Below, piece after piece: positions 43,086 through 51,112 of a stretch of 64,000 nucleotides of DNA. Origin of the DNA: Phenylobacterium glaciei (GTDB lineage Bacteria; Pseudomonadota; Alphaproteobacteria; Caulobacterales; Caulobacteraceae); contig NZ_JAGSGD010000001.1 in the NCBI RefSeq assembly GCF_016772415.1, forward strand, positions 1 to 64,000. The letters run 5' to 3'. The notes beneath the pieces were generated by a model that was given only the letters and a program-made list of their open reading frames with translations, was not told where the DNA came from and made no database searches. A program made the position numbers and the translations under genes. Numbering within the stretch: the first letter of the stretch is position 1; every line of letters begins with the position of its first letter.

Positions 43086-43544
43086 ATGGCGAAATACGTC
43101 GCCGAGGTCCTCTGGACCCTCAAGGACGGCGAGGACTTCGGCAAGGGCCGCTACAGCCGCGGCCACACCATCACCTTCGACGGTGGCGTCGCGCTGGCCG
43201 CCTCGGCCTCGCCCCACGTGGTGGGCAGGTGGGCGGTGGAGGCCGCGGTCGATCCGGAGGAGATGCTGGTGGCCGCGCTCTCCAACTGCCACATGCTGAC
43301 CTTCCTGCACCGGGCCCGGCTGGCGGGCTTCCTGGCGGTCCGGTATCATGACACCGCCGAGGGGGTGATGGAGGAAGTGCGTCCCGGACGGATGGCCCTG
43401 ACCAAGGTCTGGCTGCGGCCGGTGATCACCTGGCAGGGCGCGGAGCCCACGGCGCAGCAGCTAGACCAGCTGCACCACGAGGCCCACGACGAATGCTACA
43501 TCGCCAACTCGGTGAAAACCGAGGTGGTGGTGGATGCGCGCTAG
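43086..43544 (+). CDS. OsmC-family peroxiredoxin-like protein
   Basis: A 152-residue protein. The peroxidatic cysteine lies in ALSNCHMLTFLHRAR and the second in HDECYIANSVKTEV, matching the Cys pair that reduces organic hydroperoxides in Ohr/OsmC proteins; this belongs to the OsmC rather than Ohr subgroup (the organism-typical YhfA-like form). It starts 2 bases after the dehydrogenase stop (TGACCATG), which suggests protection from oxidants made by that flavoenzyme; this is inference. Its stop shares CTAG with the converging vsr gene. Confidence 0.87.
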   Translation: MAKYVAEVLWTLKDGEDFGKGRYSRGHTITFDGGVALAASASPHVVGRWAVEAAVDPEEMLVAALSNCHMLTFLHRARLAGFLAVRYHDTAEGVMEEVRPGRMALTKVWLRPVITWQGAEPTAQQLDQLHHEAHDECYIANSVKTEVVVDAR

Positions 43545-43969
43545 GCGCGACTAGGCGGGCTGGCCCCCAGCAACCCCGCCAGCCGCGCCCTCAACACCGC
43601 CTCGTCCTTCAGGTCGCATTCCCAGATTGTCTCCACCCGCCAGCCCAGGGCCGCCAGCGCCTCGCGGGAGACAACATCGCGCGCCCGGTTGCGGCCGACC
43701 TTGGCGACCCAGTAGTCGCGGTTGGCCTTGGGAACCCGGGCTCCGCGCGCGCAGTCGTGGCCGTGCCAGAAGCAGCCGTGGACAAAGATCGCCAGCCGTC
43801 GGCCCGGCAGGACGATGTCGGGCGAGCCGGGCAGGTCCTTGCGGTGAAGGCGGTAGCGGGCGCCGAGCGCGGTGAGCGCCTTACGGACCTTCATCTCGGG
43901 GCTGGTGTCCTTGCCCTTCACCTGCCGCATCACCGCCGAGCGCTTCTCCGGGCCGTAGACGTCGGTCAC
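43541..43969 (-). CDS. vsr: Very short patch repair endonuclease (Vsr)
   Basis: A 142-residue nuclease that nicks next to T:G mismatches formed by deamination of 5-methylcytosine. The catalytic D51 (GSPDIVL) and H69 (FVHGCFWHGHDC), and the zinc ligands C66, H71, C73 and about C118 (IWECDL), fall at nearly the same numbers as in E. coli Vsr. The N-terminal helix MRQVKGKDTSPEM matches too. GTG 43969 overlaps the upstream monooxygenase stop by 4 bases (GTGA). It is three genes from the cytosine methyltransferase whose deamination products it presumably repairs. Confidence 0.95.
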   Translation of the reverse strand: MTDVYGPEKRSAVMRQVKGKDTSPEMKVRKALTALGARYRLHRKDLPGSPDIVLPGRRLAIFVHGCFWHGHDCARGARVPKANRDYWVAKVGRNRARDVVSREALAALGWRVETIWECDLKDEAVLRARLAGLLGASPPSRA

Positions 43970-45159
43970 GGGCGCAGGCTCTTCGGTGTCGGGCCGAGGC
44001 GGAACAGGCCGGTGAGCACCCGGGCAGAAATCCCCCGCACCAGGGGCAGCCTGGCGACCGGGGCGAACAGCCAGTCGCGGATCAGGGGCCCGATCCGACC
44101 GCGCGACTGGAACAGCGGCGTCAGGGCCCGTGAGGCCAGTTGATAGACCCCGGTCTGCCGCCGCCGCGCCGCCTGGAAGCGGGCCAGCGACACCGCCACG
44201 CGACGCCCCGGCGTCAGCCGCTCGGCCAGTTCCACGGCGTCGAGCAGGCCCAGGTTCGCCCCCTGGCCCAGCTGCGGACTGGTCCCGTGGGCCGCGTCGC
44301 CGATCAAGGTCAGGCCCCCCGCGCACCAGCGCCCCGCCGCAACGTCGCGATAGGTGGCGCGGGAAAAGTCGGCGGGGGCGCGGAGATTTTCCAGCAAGGG
44401 CTCGGCCTCCGGCCAGACCGCCAGGGCCCGGGTCCGCCAGGCGACGAGATCGCCGGCGAAGAAGGCGTCCATGGCCGCCACCGGCATCGACCAGAACAGG
44501 CTGACCTGGTCCGGCGTTCCGTCCGGCCCGGCGCCGATGGGCAGGACCCCCATCATGGTGGAGGCCGCGTCATAGCGCTGGTGCAGGGCGCCGGAGAACC
44601 GGCCTTCGGGATCACCGGCGTTGGCCCAGACCGCGCCCCAGGGATAGATCCGCGCGCGGGCCCCGGGCCGCACGAGCCTGCGCAGCCGCGAGGCCGAGCC
44701 GTCGGCGACTGCCGCCAGGTCGAAGGGGCCGTGGACGCGGCCCTGGGTGTCGATCAGGCGAGGCTGGGCTGGGTCTTCCAGGCCGACGACATCGACCCCG
44801 GTCAACACCTTTACCCCGGCGGGCGCCAGGGCGTCGTGCAGCAGCTGGAACAGGGTGGCGCGGTGGACGCCGAGGCCATAGCCGCCGGGCCGCCAGTGCT
44901 CATAGGCCATGTCGAGGATGCGCCGGCCCGCCAGATCACGGCCGTCCAGCCGGTCGATCCGCGCGCCCGCCGCCAGCATGGCCTGATCAAGGCCCAGCAC
45001 CCGCAGCGCCGCCAGGCCCGAGGGCTGCAACAGCAGGCCCGAGCCCAGGGGCCGGGGAGTGTCGAAGCATTCCAGGACGGTGACCTCGTGGCCCCGGCGC
45101 GCCAGGGCCAGGGCCGCCGCCATGCCCGCGACGCCGCAGCCGACGACGGCGGCGCGCAT
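43966..45159 (-). CDS. FAD-dependent monooxygenase (class A, UbiH/PHBH-like)
   Basis: A 397-residue flavoprotein. VVGCGVAGMAAALALARRG is the Rossmann ADP-binding motif, AAVADGSASRLRRLV is the DG motif, and LTLIGDAAHGTSPQLGQGA is the FAD GD motif. It fits single-component aromatic hydroxylases. It lies between cysK (7-base gap) and vsr (4-base overlap) in one orientation, so the three are probably a transcription unit though no common purpose is evident. The hydroxylation substrate is unknown. Confidence 0.88.
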   Translation of the reverse strand: MRAAVVGCGVAGMAAALALARRGHEVTVLECFDTPRPLGSGLLLQPSGLAALRVLGLDQAMLAAGARIDRLDGRDLAGRRILDMAYEHWRPGGYGLGVHRATLFQLLHDALAPAGVKVLTGVDVVGLEDPAQPRLIDTQGRVHGPFDLAAVADGSASRLRRLVRPGARARIYPWGAVWANAGDPEGRFSGALHQRYDAASTMMGVLPIGAGPDGTPDQVSLFWSMPVAAMDAFFAGDLVAWRTRALAVWPEAEPLLENLRAPADFSRATYRDVAAGRWCAGGLTLIGDAAHGTSPQLGQGANLGLLDAVELAERLTPGRRVAVSLARFQAARRRQTGVYQLASRALTPLFQSRGRIGPLIRDWLFAPVARLPLVRGISARVLTGLFRLGPTPKSLRP

Positions 45160-45166
45160 GGGAGCC

Positions 45167-46159
45167 CTACAGGCCGTCGAACAGGGCGGTGGAGAGGTAG
45201 CGTTCGGCGAAGCTCGGGATTATGGCCACCACGGTCTTGCCCACGAAATCGTCGCGGCAGGCCACGTCGAAGGCCGCCGTCAGGGCCGCGCCCGAGGAAA
45301 TCCCCACCGGGATACCTTCCTCGCGCGCCACCCGCCGGGCCATGGCGAAGCTGTCGTCGTTGGAAACCTGGATGATCTCGTCGATCACGCCGCGGTCGAG
45401 GATCGAGGGCACGAAGCCCGCCCCGATGCCCTGGATCTTGTGCGGGCCGGGCTTGCCGCCCGACAGGATCGGCGAGGCCTCGGGCTCGACGGCGATCATC
45501 CGCAGGGAGGGCTTGCGGGCCTTCAGCACCTGGCCGATCCCGGTGATGGTGCCGCCGGTGCCGACGCCCGAGACCACGGCGTCCACGGCGCCGGCGGTGT
45601 CGTTCCAGATTTCCTCGGCCGTCGAGACCCGGTGGATCAGCGGGTTGGCGGCGTTGTCGAACTGCTGGGGCATGACGGCGCCCGGGGTTGCGTCCACCAG
45701 CTCCTTGGCGCGAGCCACCGCGCCGGCCATGCCGCGCTCGGCCGGGGTCAGCTCCAGCTTGGCGCCCAGGATCAGCAGCATCTTGCGCCGCTCGATGGAC
45801 ATGCTTTCCGGCATGACCAGGGTCAGCTTGTAGCCCTTGGACGCGGCCACGAAGGCCAGCGCGATGCCGGTGTTGCCGCTGGTGGGCTCGATGATGGCGC
45901 CGCCGGGCTTGAGGATGCCGCGGGCCTCCAGGCTCTCGATCATCGCCACCCCGATCCGGTCCTTCACCGAGCCGATCGGATTGAAGAACTCCAGCTTGGC
46001 CAGCACCGTGCCCTTGGGCTTCAGCGCCTTGGTGAGGTTGGGCAGGGCCACCAGGGGCGTGTCGCCGATGGTGTCGATGATGGACTCATAGATCTTGCCC
46101 CGGCCGGCCCGCTTGTAGCGGGCGGCGTCATAGGCGGAGGTGTCGGCGGCGTCGGCCAT
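45167..46159 (-). CDS. cysK: Cysteine synthase A (O-acetylserine sulfhydrylase)
   Basis: A 330-residue PLP enzyme making cysteine from O-acetylserine and sulfide. The Schiff-base lysine is in [11 protein letters not shown]; the [15 protein letters not shown] loop binds substrate, and [13 protein letters not shown] the PLP phosphate. The N-terminal extension of about 20 residues ([20 protein letters not shown]) is slightly longer than in E. coli CysK, common in alphaproteobacteria. It begins the cysK-monooxygenase-vsr run. The region 46160-46386 upstream holds only a palindromic repeat and no gene that I can support. Confidence 0.94.
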   Translation of the reverse strand: MADAADTSAYDAARYKRAGRGKIYESIIDTIGDTPLVALPNLTKALKPKGTVLAKLEFFNPIGSVKDRIGVAMIESLEARGILKPGGAIIEPTSGNTGIALAFVAASKGYKLTLVMPESMSIERRKMLLILGAKLELTPAERGMAGAVARAKELVDATPGAVMPQQFDNAANPLIHRVSTAEEIWNDTAGAVDAVVSGVGTGGTITGIGQVLKARKPSLRMIAVEPEASPILSGGKPGPHKIQGIGAGFVPSILDRGVIDEIIQVSNDDSFAMARRVAREEGIPVGISSGAALTAAFDVACRDDFVGKTVVAIIPSFAERYLSTALFDGL

Positions 46160-46344
46160 GGGTCTGGTCTCTGGAGGGTCTCTTTGCGCCAGACCCTAAC
46201 CCCGCCGACAGGATTTGGAAGGGAGGTTCTGCCCGGTGGGGGCGGAGGTTTTCTAATGACATCACTGTCCTTCTCCCCTTGCGGGGTCGAGAACCCAATC
46301 CCCAAACCAAAGGAGGAGAGGGAGGCGCTACGCGCTATCCCATA

Positions 46345-46378
46345 CCCGCTCATCCCGGCGAAGGCCGGGATGAGCGGG
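46345..46378. repeat. Perfect REP-like palindrome
   Basis: CCCGCTCATCCCGGC, a 4-base loop GAAG and GCCGGGATGAGCGGG pair without mismatch (15 base pairs). It lies 8 bases beyond the stop of the leftward cytosine methyltransferase gene, so it probably ends that transcript, and 185 bases upstream of cysK. This is the minimal unit of the larger repeats at 12907 and 35174. Confidence 0.88.
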
Positions 46379-46386
46379 GCTTGATG

Positions 46387-47523
46387 TTACTCCGCCGCCA
46401 GCACGGCGGGCGTGCCGTCCAGCAGAGGCTCGAGGATCGTCACCGCCAGCCAGCGCACCGCCGGAACCGCCACGCCATCGCCAATCACGTGCAGGGCCGA
46501 GGTGGCCGCCTTGGGGAGCTGATAGGTCTCGGGCAGGCCCATCAGGCGGGCGCCCTCCCGGGGGCTGAGCAGGCGGGTGCGCACCTCGCCGCTCTCCACC
46601 ACCACCAGGGTTTGGCGCGAGGAGCCGCCGCGCGGGGTGCGCAGGCAGCCGGCGACGCCGTCGAACCGGGCCTCGGCTCGCTGCACCCGGACACCGTTCT
46701 CCACCCGCATGCGGCGGAAAAGACCGCCCACCGCCCGGTGGCCCGAGGCCCTCAGCGCGTCAAGGCGGGCACGGTGCAGGGGCGCCATCAGGGCGATCAG
46801 GGCCTGGGTGCGGGCGGCTGAGTGCCAGGTCACCGCGTCGTCGGGCTCGAGCAGGCTGGCCAGGTCGCTGTTGCGGGTCGCCGGCGCCGCGCCGCGCCAC
46901 CAGATCCAGCGGGCGGCCAGCTCGGCCGGCAGACGGGCGTGGGCCTCGCGCACCAGGCGCGAGTGGAAGGGGCTGTCGCCGATGAGGCTGGCGGGGACAG
47001 GCGCGAGGGTGGCCACCACGAACACGCGCGGCCGCGACTGGGGCAGGAAACGGGCGGCGTCGATCTCCAGGGCGCCGAAGCTGTAGCCCTGGGCCCCCAG
47101 CGCCGCGCACAGGGCGGTGAAGTCGGCGCCGGAGGTCAACAGGCCGCAGACGTTCTCGATTACGATGGTCCGCGGGGCCCGGCCTTGCGCGCCGAGAGCC
47201 TCCATCAACCGCCAGAACCCGAAGAAGGCCGAGGACCTACCGCCGGTCAGGCCCGCCCGCGCGCCGGCCAGGCTGAAGTCCTGGCAGGGGGACGAAGCCC
47301 AGGCGAGGTCGGCGCGGCCCGGCAGGTCGGCCGGCTCCAGCTTCCAGACATCGCCCTGGTGGAAGTGGCCCTCGGCGTCCTCGTGATTGGCCCGGTAGGT
47401 GGCCGACTTCACCGGGTCGAAATCGTTGGCGAAGGCGCAGGTCCAGCCGTCCCCCAGGCCCAGACGAGCCATGCCGCCGCCGGCGAAGAACTCATAGAAG
47501 CGGCGTGGGGCGTTCCGACTCAT
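46387..47523 (-). CDS. dcm: DNA (cytosine-5-)-methyltransferase
   Basis: A 378-residue C5 methylase. Motif I is EFFAGGG, the nucleophile is C80 in SSPCQDFSLAG (motif IV), E123 lies in ENVCGLL (motif VI), and QSRPRVFVVA is motif VIII; the variable target-recognition region lies between residues about 205 and 300, and GLPETYQLP with IGDGVAVPAVRWLA forms motifs IX-X. ATG 47523 is chosen because it is just ahead of motif I. No restriction endonuclease is adjacent, so it looks like an orphan (solitary) methylase, with vsr nearby. The recognition sequence cannot be read from the protein by eye. Confidence 0.93.
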   Translation of the reverse strand: MSRNAPRRFYEFFAGGGMARLGLGDGWTCAFANDFDPVKSATYRANHEDAEGHFHQGDVWKLEPADLPGRADLAWASSPCQDFSLAGARAGLTGGRSSAFFGFWRLMEALGAQGRAPRTIVIENVCGLLTSGADFTALCAALGAQGYSFGALEIDAARFLPQSRPRVFVVATLAPVPASLIGDSPFHSRLVREAHARLPAELAARWIWWRGAAPATRNSDLASLLEPDDAVTWHSAARTQALIALMAPLHRARLDALRASGHRAVGGLFRRMRVENGVRVQRAEARFDGVAGCLRTPRGGSSRQTLVVVESGEVRTRLLSPREGARLMGLPETYQLPKAATSALHVIGDGVAVPAVRWLAVTILEPLLDGTPAVLAAE

Positions 47524-47570
47524 CGCAGATAAGTCTAGCCTGCTTCCGCCCCTGGGAAAGGATCGCCGCC

Positions 47571-48026
47571 ATGCGTTCAATCGTCCTTGCGTCCCTGCTG
47601 CTCCTCGCCGCCTGCGCGCCCCAGGCGCCGGACGGATCCGACGCCCCGCCGCCGGCCGATGCGCCAGCTCCGGCGCCCGCGACCCCCAAGGCCACGCCGA
47701 TCCCGGAGGAATTCGCCGGCGACATGGACGCGCGCGGCACAGAGCCCTTCTGGGGCCTGCAGATCCGCGACACCCAGATCACCCTGCAGCGCCCCGACCA
47801 TCCCAATGCCGTGGGGAACAACCCGGGCCTGAAGATGGAGGGCGGCAAGGCGGTCTGGGACACCCAGGCGGGCGCCGACCGGCTGACCGTGACCCTGACG
47901 CTGCAGGCCTGCTCCGACGGCATGTCGGACCTCAAGTACGCCTATGCCGCCGAGGTGAAGCTGGGCGCCGAGACCCTGAAGGGCTGCGCGGGCAAGGCTG
48001 ACGCCATGCCGAAGGAAGGGCAGTAA
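47571..48026 (+). CDS. Lipoprotein of the COG3650-like family
   Basis: A 151-residue lipoprotein. The signal peptide MRSIVLASLLLLAAC ends in a lipobox; a Pro/Ala-rich linker (residues about 20-48) connects it to a beta-rich domain containing GTEPFWGLQIRDTQITL and the C-terminal CSDGMSDLKYAYAAEVKL. The pattern GTEPFW is typical of a family of short envelope proteins of unknown role, some fused to META/HslJ-like domains. ATG 47571 has AAGGA 8 bases upstream. Divergent from the methylase gene with only 47 bases between them. Confidence 0.82.
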   Translation: MRSIVLASLLLLAACAPQAPDGSDAPPPADAPAPAPATPKATPIPEEFAGDMDARGTEPFWGLQIRDTQITLQRPDHPNAVGNNPGLKMEGGKAVWDTQAGADRLTVTLTLQACSDGMSDLKYAYAAEVKLGAETLKGCAGKADAMPKEGQ

Positions 48027-48034
48027 ATACATCT

Positions 48035-48075
48035 CGTCATCCCGGGCGACCCGAAGGGGAGACCCGGGACCCAGG
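48035..48075. repeat. REP-like repeat, left flank of GIY-YIG pseudogene
   Basis: CGTCATCCCGGGCGACCCG, AAGGGGA and GACCCGGGACCCAGG form a shorter copy of the family seen at 9659 and 48441. It is inverted with respect to the copy at 48441-48487, so the GIY-YIG gene lies between them like an element between inverted ends. Confidence 0.75.
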
Positions 48076-48134
48076 GGCCAAGCGCAAAGTGCCGGGGATC
48101 GCTGCCCGCAGATGACGTCACGCGAGATCTCCAA

Positions 48135-48429
48135 GTGGAGCGCAACTCCTACGTCTACAGTCTCGCCAACGCTCGGAACGGCACGCTCTATACCGGCATA
48201 CCGGCGTGACCACGAACCTCTCACGTCGCGCCTACGAGCATCGCGAGGGCCGAACGCCCGGCTTCACCGCGACCTACCCGGTCAAGAGTCTGGTCTGGTA
48301 TGACGTCTTTCCCAGCGTCGATGAGGCGATCGCCGCCGAGAAACGCATCAAGCGTTGGCGGCGCGCCTGGAAGATCGAGCTGATCGAGACCCGCAGTGGC
48401 TCGATCTCTACGAAACGTTGAATTCGTAA
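48135..48429 (+). pseudogene. GIY-YIG nuclease-domain protein, frameshifted twice
   Basis: Three overlapping frames together give a typical small GIY-YIG protein. The first (GTG 48135) reads VERNSYVYSLANARNGTLYTGI; after a missing base near 48200 the second frame continues TGVTTNLSRRAYEHREGRTP and the ALGK-like IKRWRRAWKIELIE end; after another missing base near 48389 the third frame gives PQWLDLYETLNS then TAA 48429. Each break is repaired by adding a single A (ATA-ACC and GAG-AAC). The gene is either degraded or contains two sequencing errors. Such genes are probably mobile; inverted repeats flank this one. Confidence 0.8.
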
Positions 48430-48440
48430 CGCCTCGGGCT

Positions 48441-48487
48441 TGACCCCTGGGTCCCGGCTCTCCGCTACGCTACGGCCGGGATGACGA
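48441..48487. repeat. REP-like repeat, right flank of GIY-YIG pseudogene
   Basis: CCCCTGGGTCCCGGCTCTCC and ACGGCCGGGATGACGAC bracket a short inner palindrome CTCCGCTACGCTACGG. It is the inverted partner of the repeat at 48035-48075 and starts 12 bases after the end of the GIY-YIG frame. Confidence 0.8.
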
Positions 48488-48498
48488 CTGGGTTTGGT

Positions 48499-48630
48499 CT
48501 AACCCCGGCCCAGCGACATGGTCGCGATCTGGGGTTCACCGGCCTGGTCGGGCTTGTGGCCGCTGGGCAGGGCCATGCCGACGAGGACGGCGGCGAAGGT
48601 GGCGGCGGCGAAAAAGGCTTTGAGCGCCAT
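48499..48630 (-). CDS. Small secreted or membrane-anchored protein (43 residues)
   Basis: A short frame from ATG 48630 with an excellent ribosome binding site, GGGAGGA, 7 bases upstream. The product begins MALKAFFAAATFAAVLVGMA, a typical signal or anchor helix, and continues as a short soluble tail (LPSGHKPDQAGEPQIATM) ending SLGRG. It is opposite in direction to the amidohydrolase gene, with about 195 bases between the two starts. The strong initiation site and clean signal helix argue that it is expressed. No family recognised. Confidence 0.65.
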   Translation of the reverse strand: MALKAFFAAATFAAVLVGMALPSGHKPDQAGEPQIATMSLGRG

Positions 48631-48825
48631 GGCAGGGTCCTCCCGAACCCCTTTGATCTGATGCAACAGCCTAGCTTCTTGGCGGTTAACGCATCGAGAA
48701 AACACGCCACGATTTCGCCGGTTCCCTGAACCGAAACTAACCGCCCTGCCCTCGCGGCGCCCTTGACCAGCCGGCCTTGTCGGGAGCCCACTTCGCGCAA
48801 CGACAAGAACGACAGGGAGGCCGCC

Positions 48826-50565
48826 ATGGAGCGCGCCTGGGATTTGGTGATCCGCAACGGCCGGCTGGTCGATGGCTCGGGCGGTGAGCCCTATGCCGCT
48901 GATATCGCCATCAAGGACGGGCTGATCGCCCAGGTCGGCGAGGTGCGCGGCCGAGGCGCCGACGAGATCGACGCCGGCGGCAAGCTGGTGACCCCCGGCT
49001 TCGTCGACATCCACACCCACTATGACGGCCAGGCCACCTGGGACGGGCATATGCAGCCCTCGGCCTGGCATGGCGTCACCACGGTGGTGATGGGCAATTG
49101 CGGGGTCGGCTTCGCCCCTTGCAAGCCCGCCGACCACGACCGGCTGATCCGGCTGATGGAGGGCGTGGAGGATATCCCCTTCCCGGTGCTCACCGAGGGT
49201 CTGCCCTGGAATTGGGAGAGCTATCCCGACTATCTCGATGCCTTGGCGGGGCGCCGCTTCGACGTCGATATCGGCAGCCAGCTGCCCCACGCGGCCCTGC
49301 GGGTCTATGTGATGGGCGAGCGGGGCGCCAATCGCGAGGACGCGACGGAGGCCGACATCGCGGCCATGGCGGCCATCGCCAAGGCGGCGATGGAGGCCGG
49401 CGCCCTGGGCTTCTCCACCTCGCGCACCCTGAACCACCGCACCAGCGACGGCCAGCCGACCCCGACATTGACGGCGTCGGAGGCCGAGCTCACCGGCATC
49501 GCCCTGGGCCTGGCGGCAGCGGGCAAGGGCGCCCTGCAGTTCGTCTCCGACTTCAATGATCCCGCCGAGGAATTCGCCATGCTGCGGCGGATCGTCGAGC
49601 GGTCGGGCCGGCCGCTGTCCTTCTCCCTGGTGCAGAACCCCCGGCAGCCCCGGCAGTACGCGTTCCTGCTGGACCAACTGCGCCAAGCCAATGAGGCCGG
49701 CCTGCAGATGAAAGCCCAGGTGGCCGGGCGCCCAGTGGGCATCCTGTTTGGCCTCGAGCTGACCCTCAATCCCTTCACCAGCCGCCCCAGCTACCAGGCC
49801 ATCGCCAAGGCGCCCCTGGCCGAGCGGGTCGCCACGCTCTCCGATCCCGCCTTCCGCGCCCAGCTGTTCGCCGAGGGCGCGGCGACCGATCCCGCCTTCG
49901 CCGCCAACATGACCCGCAACTGGGGGATCATGTTCCTGATGGGGGACGAACCCGACTACGAACAGACGGCCGACCGCACCATCGCCGCGCTCGCCGCCGA
50001 TCAGGGGGTGACGCCGGAGGAACTGGCGCTGAATCACATGCTGTCGAACGGCGGGCGGGGCATGCTGTACCTGCCGTTCCTCAACTATGCCGACGGCTCC
50101 CTCGACCCCAGCTTCGAGATGCTGATCCATCCCGACACCGTGCCGGGTCTCTCCGACGGCGGCGCCCATGTGGGGATGATCTGCGACGGCAGCTTCCCCA
50201 CCTCCAACCTCACCCACTGGACCCGGGACCGCACCCGGGGGCCCAAGCTGTCCCTGTCGGCCATGGTCAAGATGCAGACCCGCGACACCGCCGAGGCGGT
50301 GGGGCTGTTCGACCGCGGGCTGATCGCGCCGGGCTACCGGGCCGATCTCAACATCATCGACTATGAAAACCTGACCCTGAAGGCGCCCTCGGTGGCCTAC
50401 GACCTGCCGGCCGGCGGGCGCCGCCTGATCCAGCGGGCCGACGGCTATGTCGCCACCCTCGTGGCGGGCCAGGTCACCTATCGCGACGGCGAACCCACCG
50501 GCGCCCTGCCCGGCCGCCTGCTGCGGGGCAGCCAGGCCGCCCCGGTGGCGATGGCGGCGGAGTAA
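48826..50565 (+). CDS. N-acyl-D-amino-acid deacylase-type amidohydrolase
   Basis: A 579-residue metal-dependent hydrolase. [16 protein letters not shown] supplies the HxH metal ligands; [19 protein letters not shown] includes the metal-bridging Cys region of D-aminoacylases, and [20 protein letters not shown] is the late Asp/His motif. Members cleave N-acyl-D-amino acids, dihydropyrimidine-like or other cyclic amides. ATG 48826 has AGGGAGG 5 bases upstream. No signal peptide, so it is cytoplasmic. Single gene with the small secreted protein diverging from it. Exact substrate uncertain. Confidence 0.9.
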   Translation: MERAWDLVIRNGRLVDGSGGEPYAADIAIKDGLIAQVGEVRGRGADEIDAGGKLVTPGFVDIHTHYDGQATWDGHMQPSAWHGVTTVVMGNCGVGFAPCKPADHDRLIRLMEGVEDIPFPVLTEGLPWNWESYPDYLDALAGRRFDVDIGSQLPHAALRVYVMGERGANREDATEADIAAMAAIAKAAMEAGALGFSTSRTLNHRTSDGQPTPTLTASEAELTGIALGLAAAGKGALQFVSDFNDPAEEFAMLRRIVERSGRPLSFSLVQNPRQPRQYAFLLDQLRQANEAGLQMKAQVAGRPVGILFGLELTLNPFTSRPSYQAIAKAPLAERVATLSDPAFRAQLFAEGAATDPAFAANMTRNWGIMFLMGDEPDYEQTADRTIAALAADQGVTPEELALNHMLSNGGRGMLYLPFLNYADGSLDPSFEMLIHPDTVPGLSDGGAHVGMICDGSFPTSNLTHWTRDRTRGPKLSLSAMVKMQTRDTAEAVGLFDRGLIAPGYRADLNIIDYENLTLKAPSVAYDLPAGGRRLIQRADGYVATLVAGQVTYRDGEPTGALPGRLLRGSQAAPVAMAAE

Positions 50566-50608
50566 CGCGTTAGGCGTCCATAAATCCTCGTCGTGCCAAG
50601 GGTTTGGC

Positions 50609-51073
50609 ATGTCGCAGGAAATTTCCAGCAGCCGGACGCTGCACCGCCTGATCTATGCCAGCCGGCAAGCCTTTACGCCGGAGATGAACCCCAATGAGGA
50701 GATCGACGGCCTGATCCGGGCCTCGATCCGAAACAACAGCGCCACGGCTCTCACCGGCCTGCTGCTGGTCCATGACGGCTGGTTCCTGCAGGCCCTGGAG
50801 GGCCCCGCCGGGGCGGTAATGACCACCTATCAGCGCATCCTCAACGACCCGCGCCACACCGAGAGCCGAGTGCTCTCCGCCGGCCCCGCGAGCGGCCGTG
50901 AGTTCGGCGACTGGAACATGTGCGCCCGCCGCGTCAGCGCCGCCGACGACGCCATCCTCGACACCCTGTCGCAACGCCAGGTCTTCGATCCGACCACGCT
51001 GACCGACCTCGCGGCCCTGCGCCTGCTGAAGGCGGTGCGCGGCATCCAAGATCGGACCGCGCTCAGCGCCTAG
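50609..51073 (+). CDS. BLUF-domain blue-light photoreceptor
   Basis: A 154-residue short BLUF protein that binds FAD. The light-switch residues are present: Y16 (HRLIYASR), N43 (RNNSATALTGLL), Q61 (FLQALEG), and W102 and M104 (FGDWNMCAR), in the positions known from AppA and BlrB. The C-terminal 50 residues form a helical cap and no effector domain (GGDEF or EAL) is fused. ATG 50609 follows 43 bases after the amidohydrolase stop. It presumably signals to another protein through its helices. Directly upstream of recQ, a neighbour of no obvious relation. Confidence 0.93.
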   Translation: MSQEISSSRTLHRLIYASRQAFTPEMNPNEEIDGLIRASIRNNSATALTGLLLVHDGWFLQALEGPAGAVMTTYQRILNDPRHTESRVLSAGPASGREFGDWNMCARRVSAADDAILDTLSQRQVFDPTTLTDLAALRLLKAVRGIQDRTALSA

Positions 51074-51112
51074 GGTCTTCGCAGGCCCGCCGACGCAGGC
51101 CATAAGACCGCC

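Noticed and set aside
46160-46344. Small frames upstream of cysK
   Set aside because: The frames run into the REP palindrome and give repeat-derived peptides (IPAKAG), a common false positive.
48631-50610. Very long open frame antisense to the amidohydrolase gene
   Set aside because: Shadow of the real gene. Only its last 43 codons (48499-48630), with their own start and ribosome binding site, look real and are listed separately.
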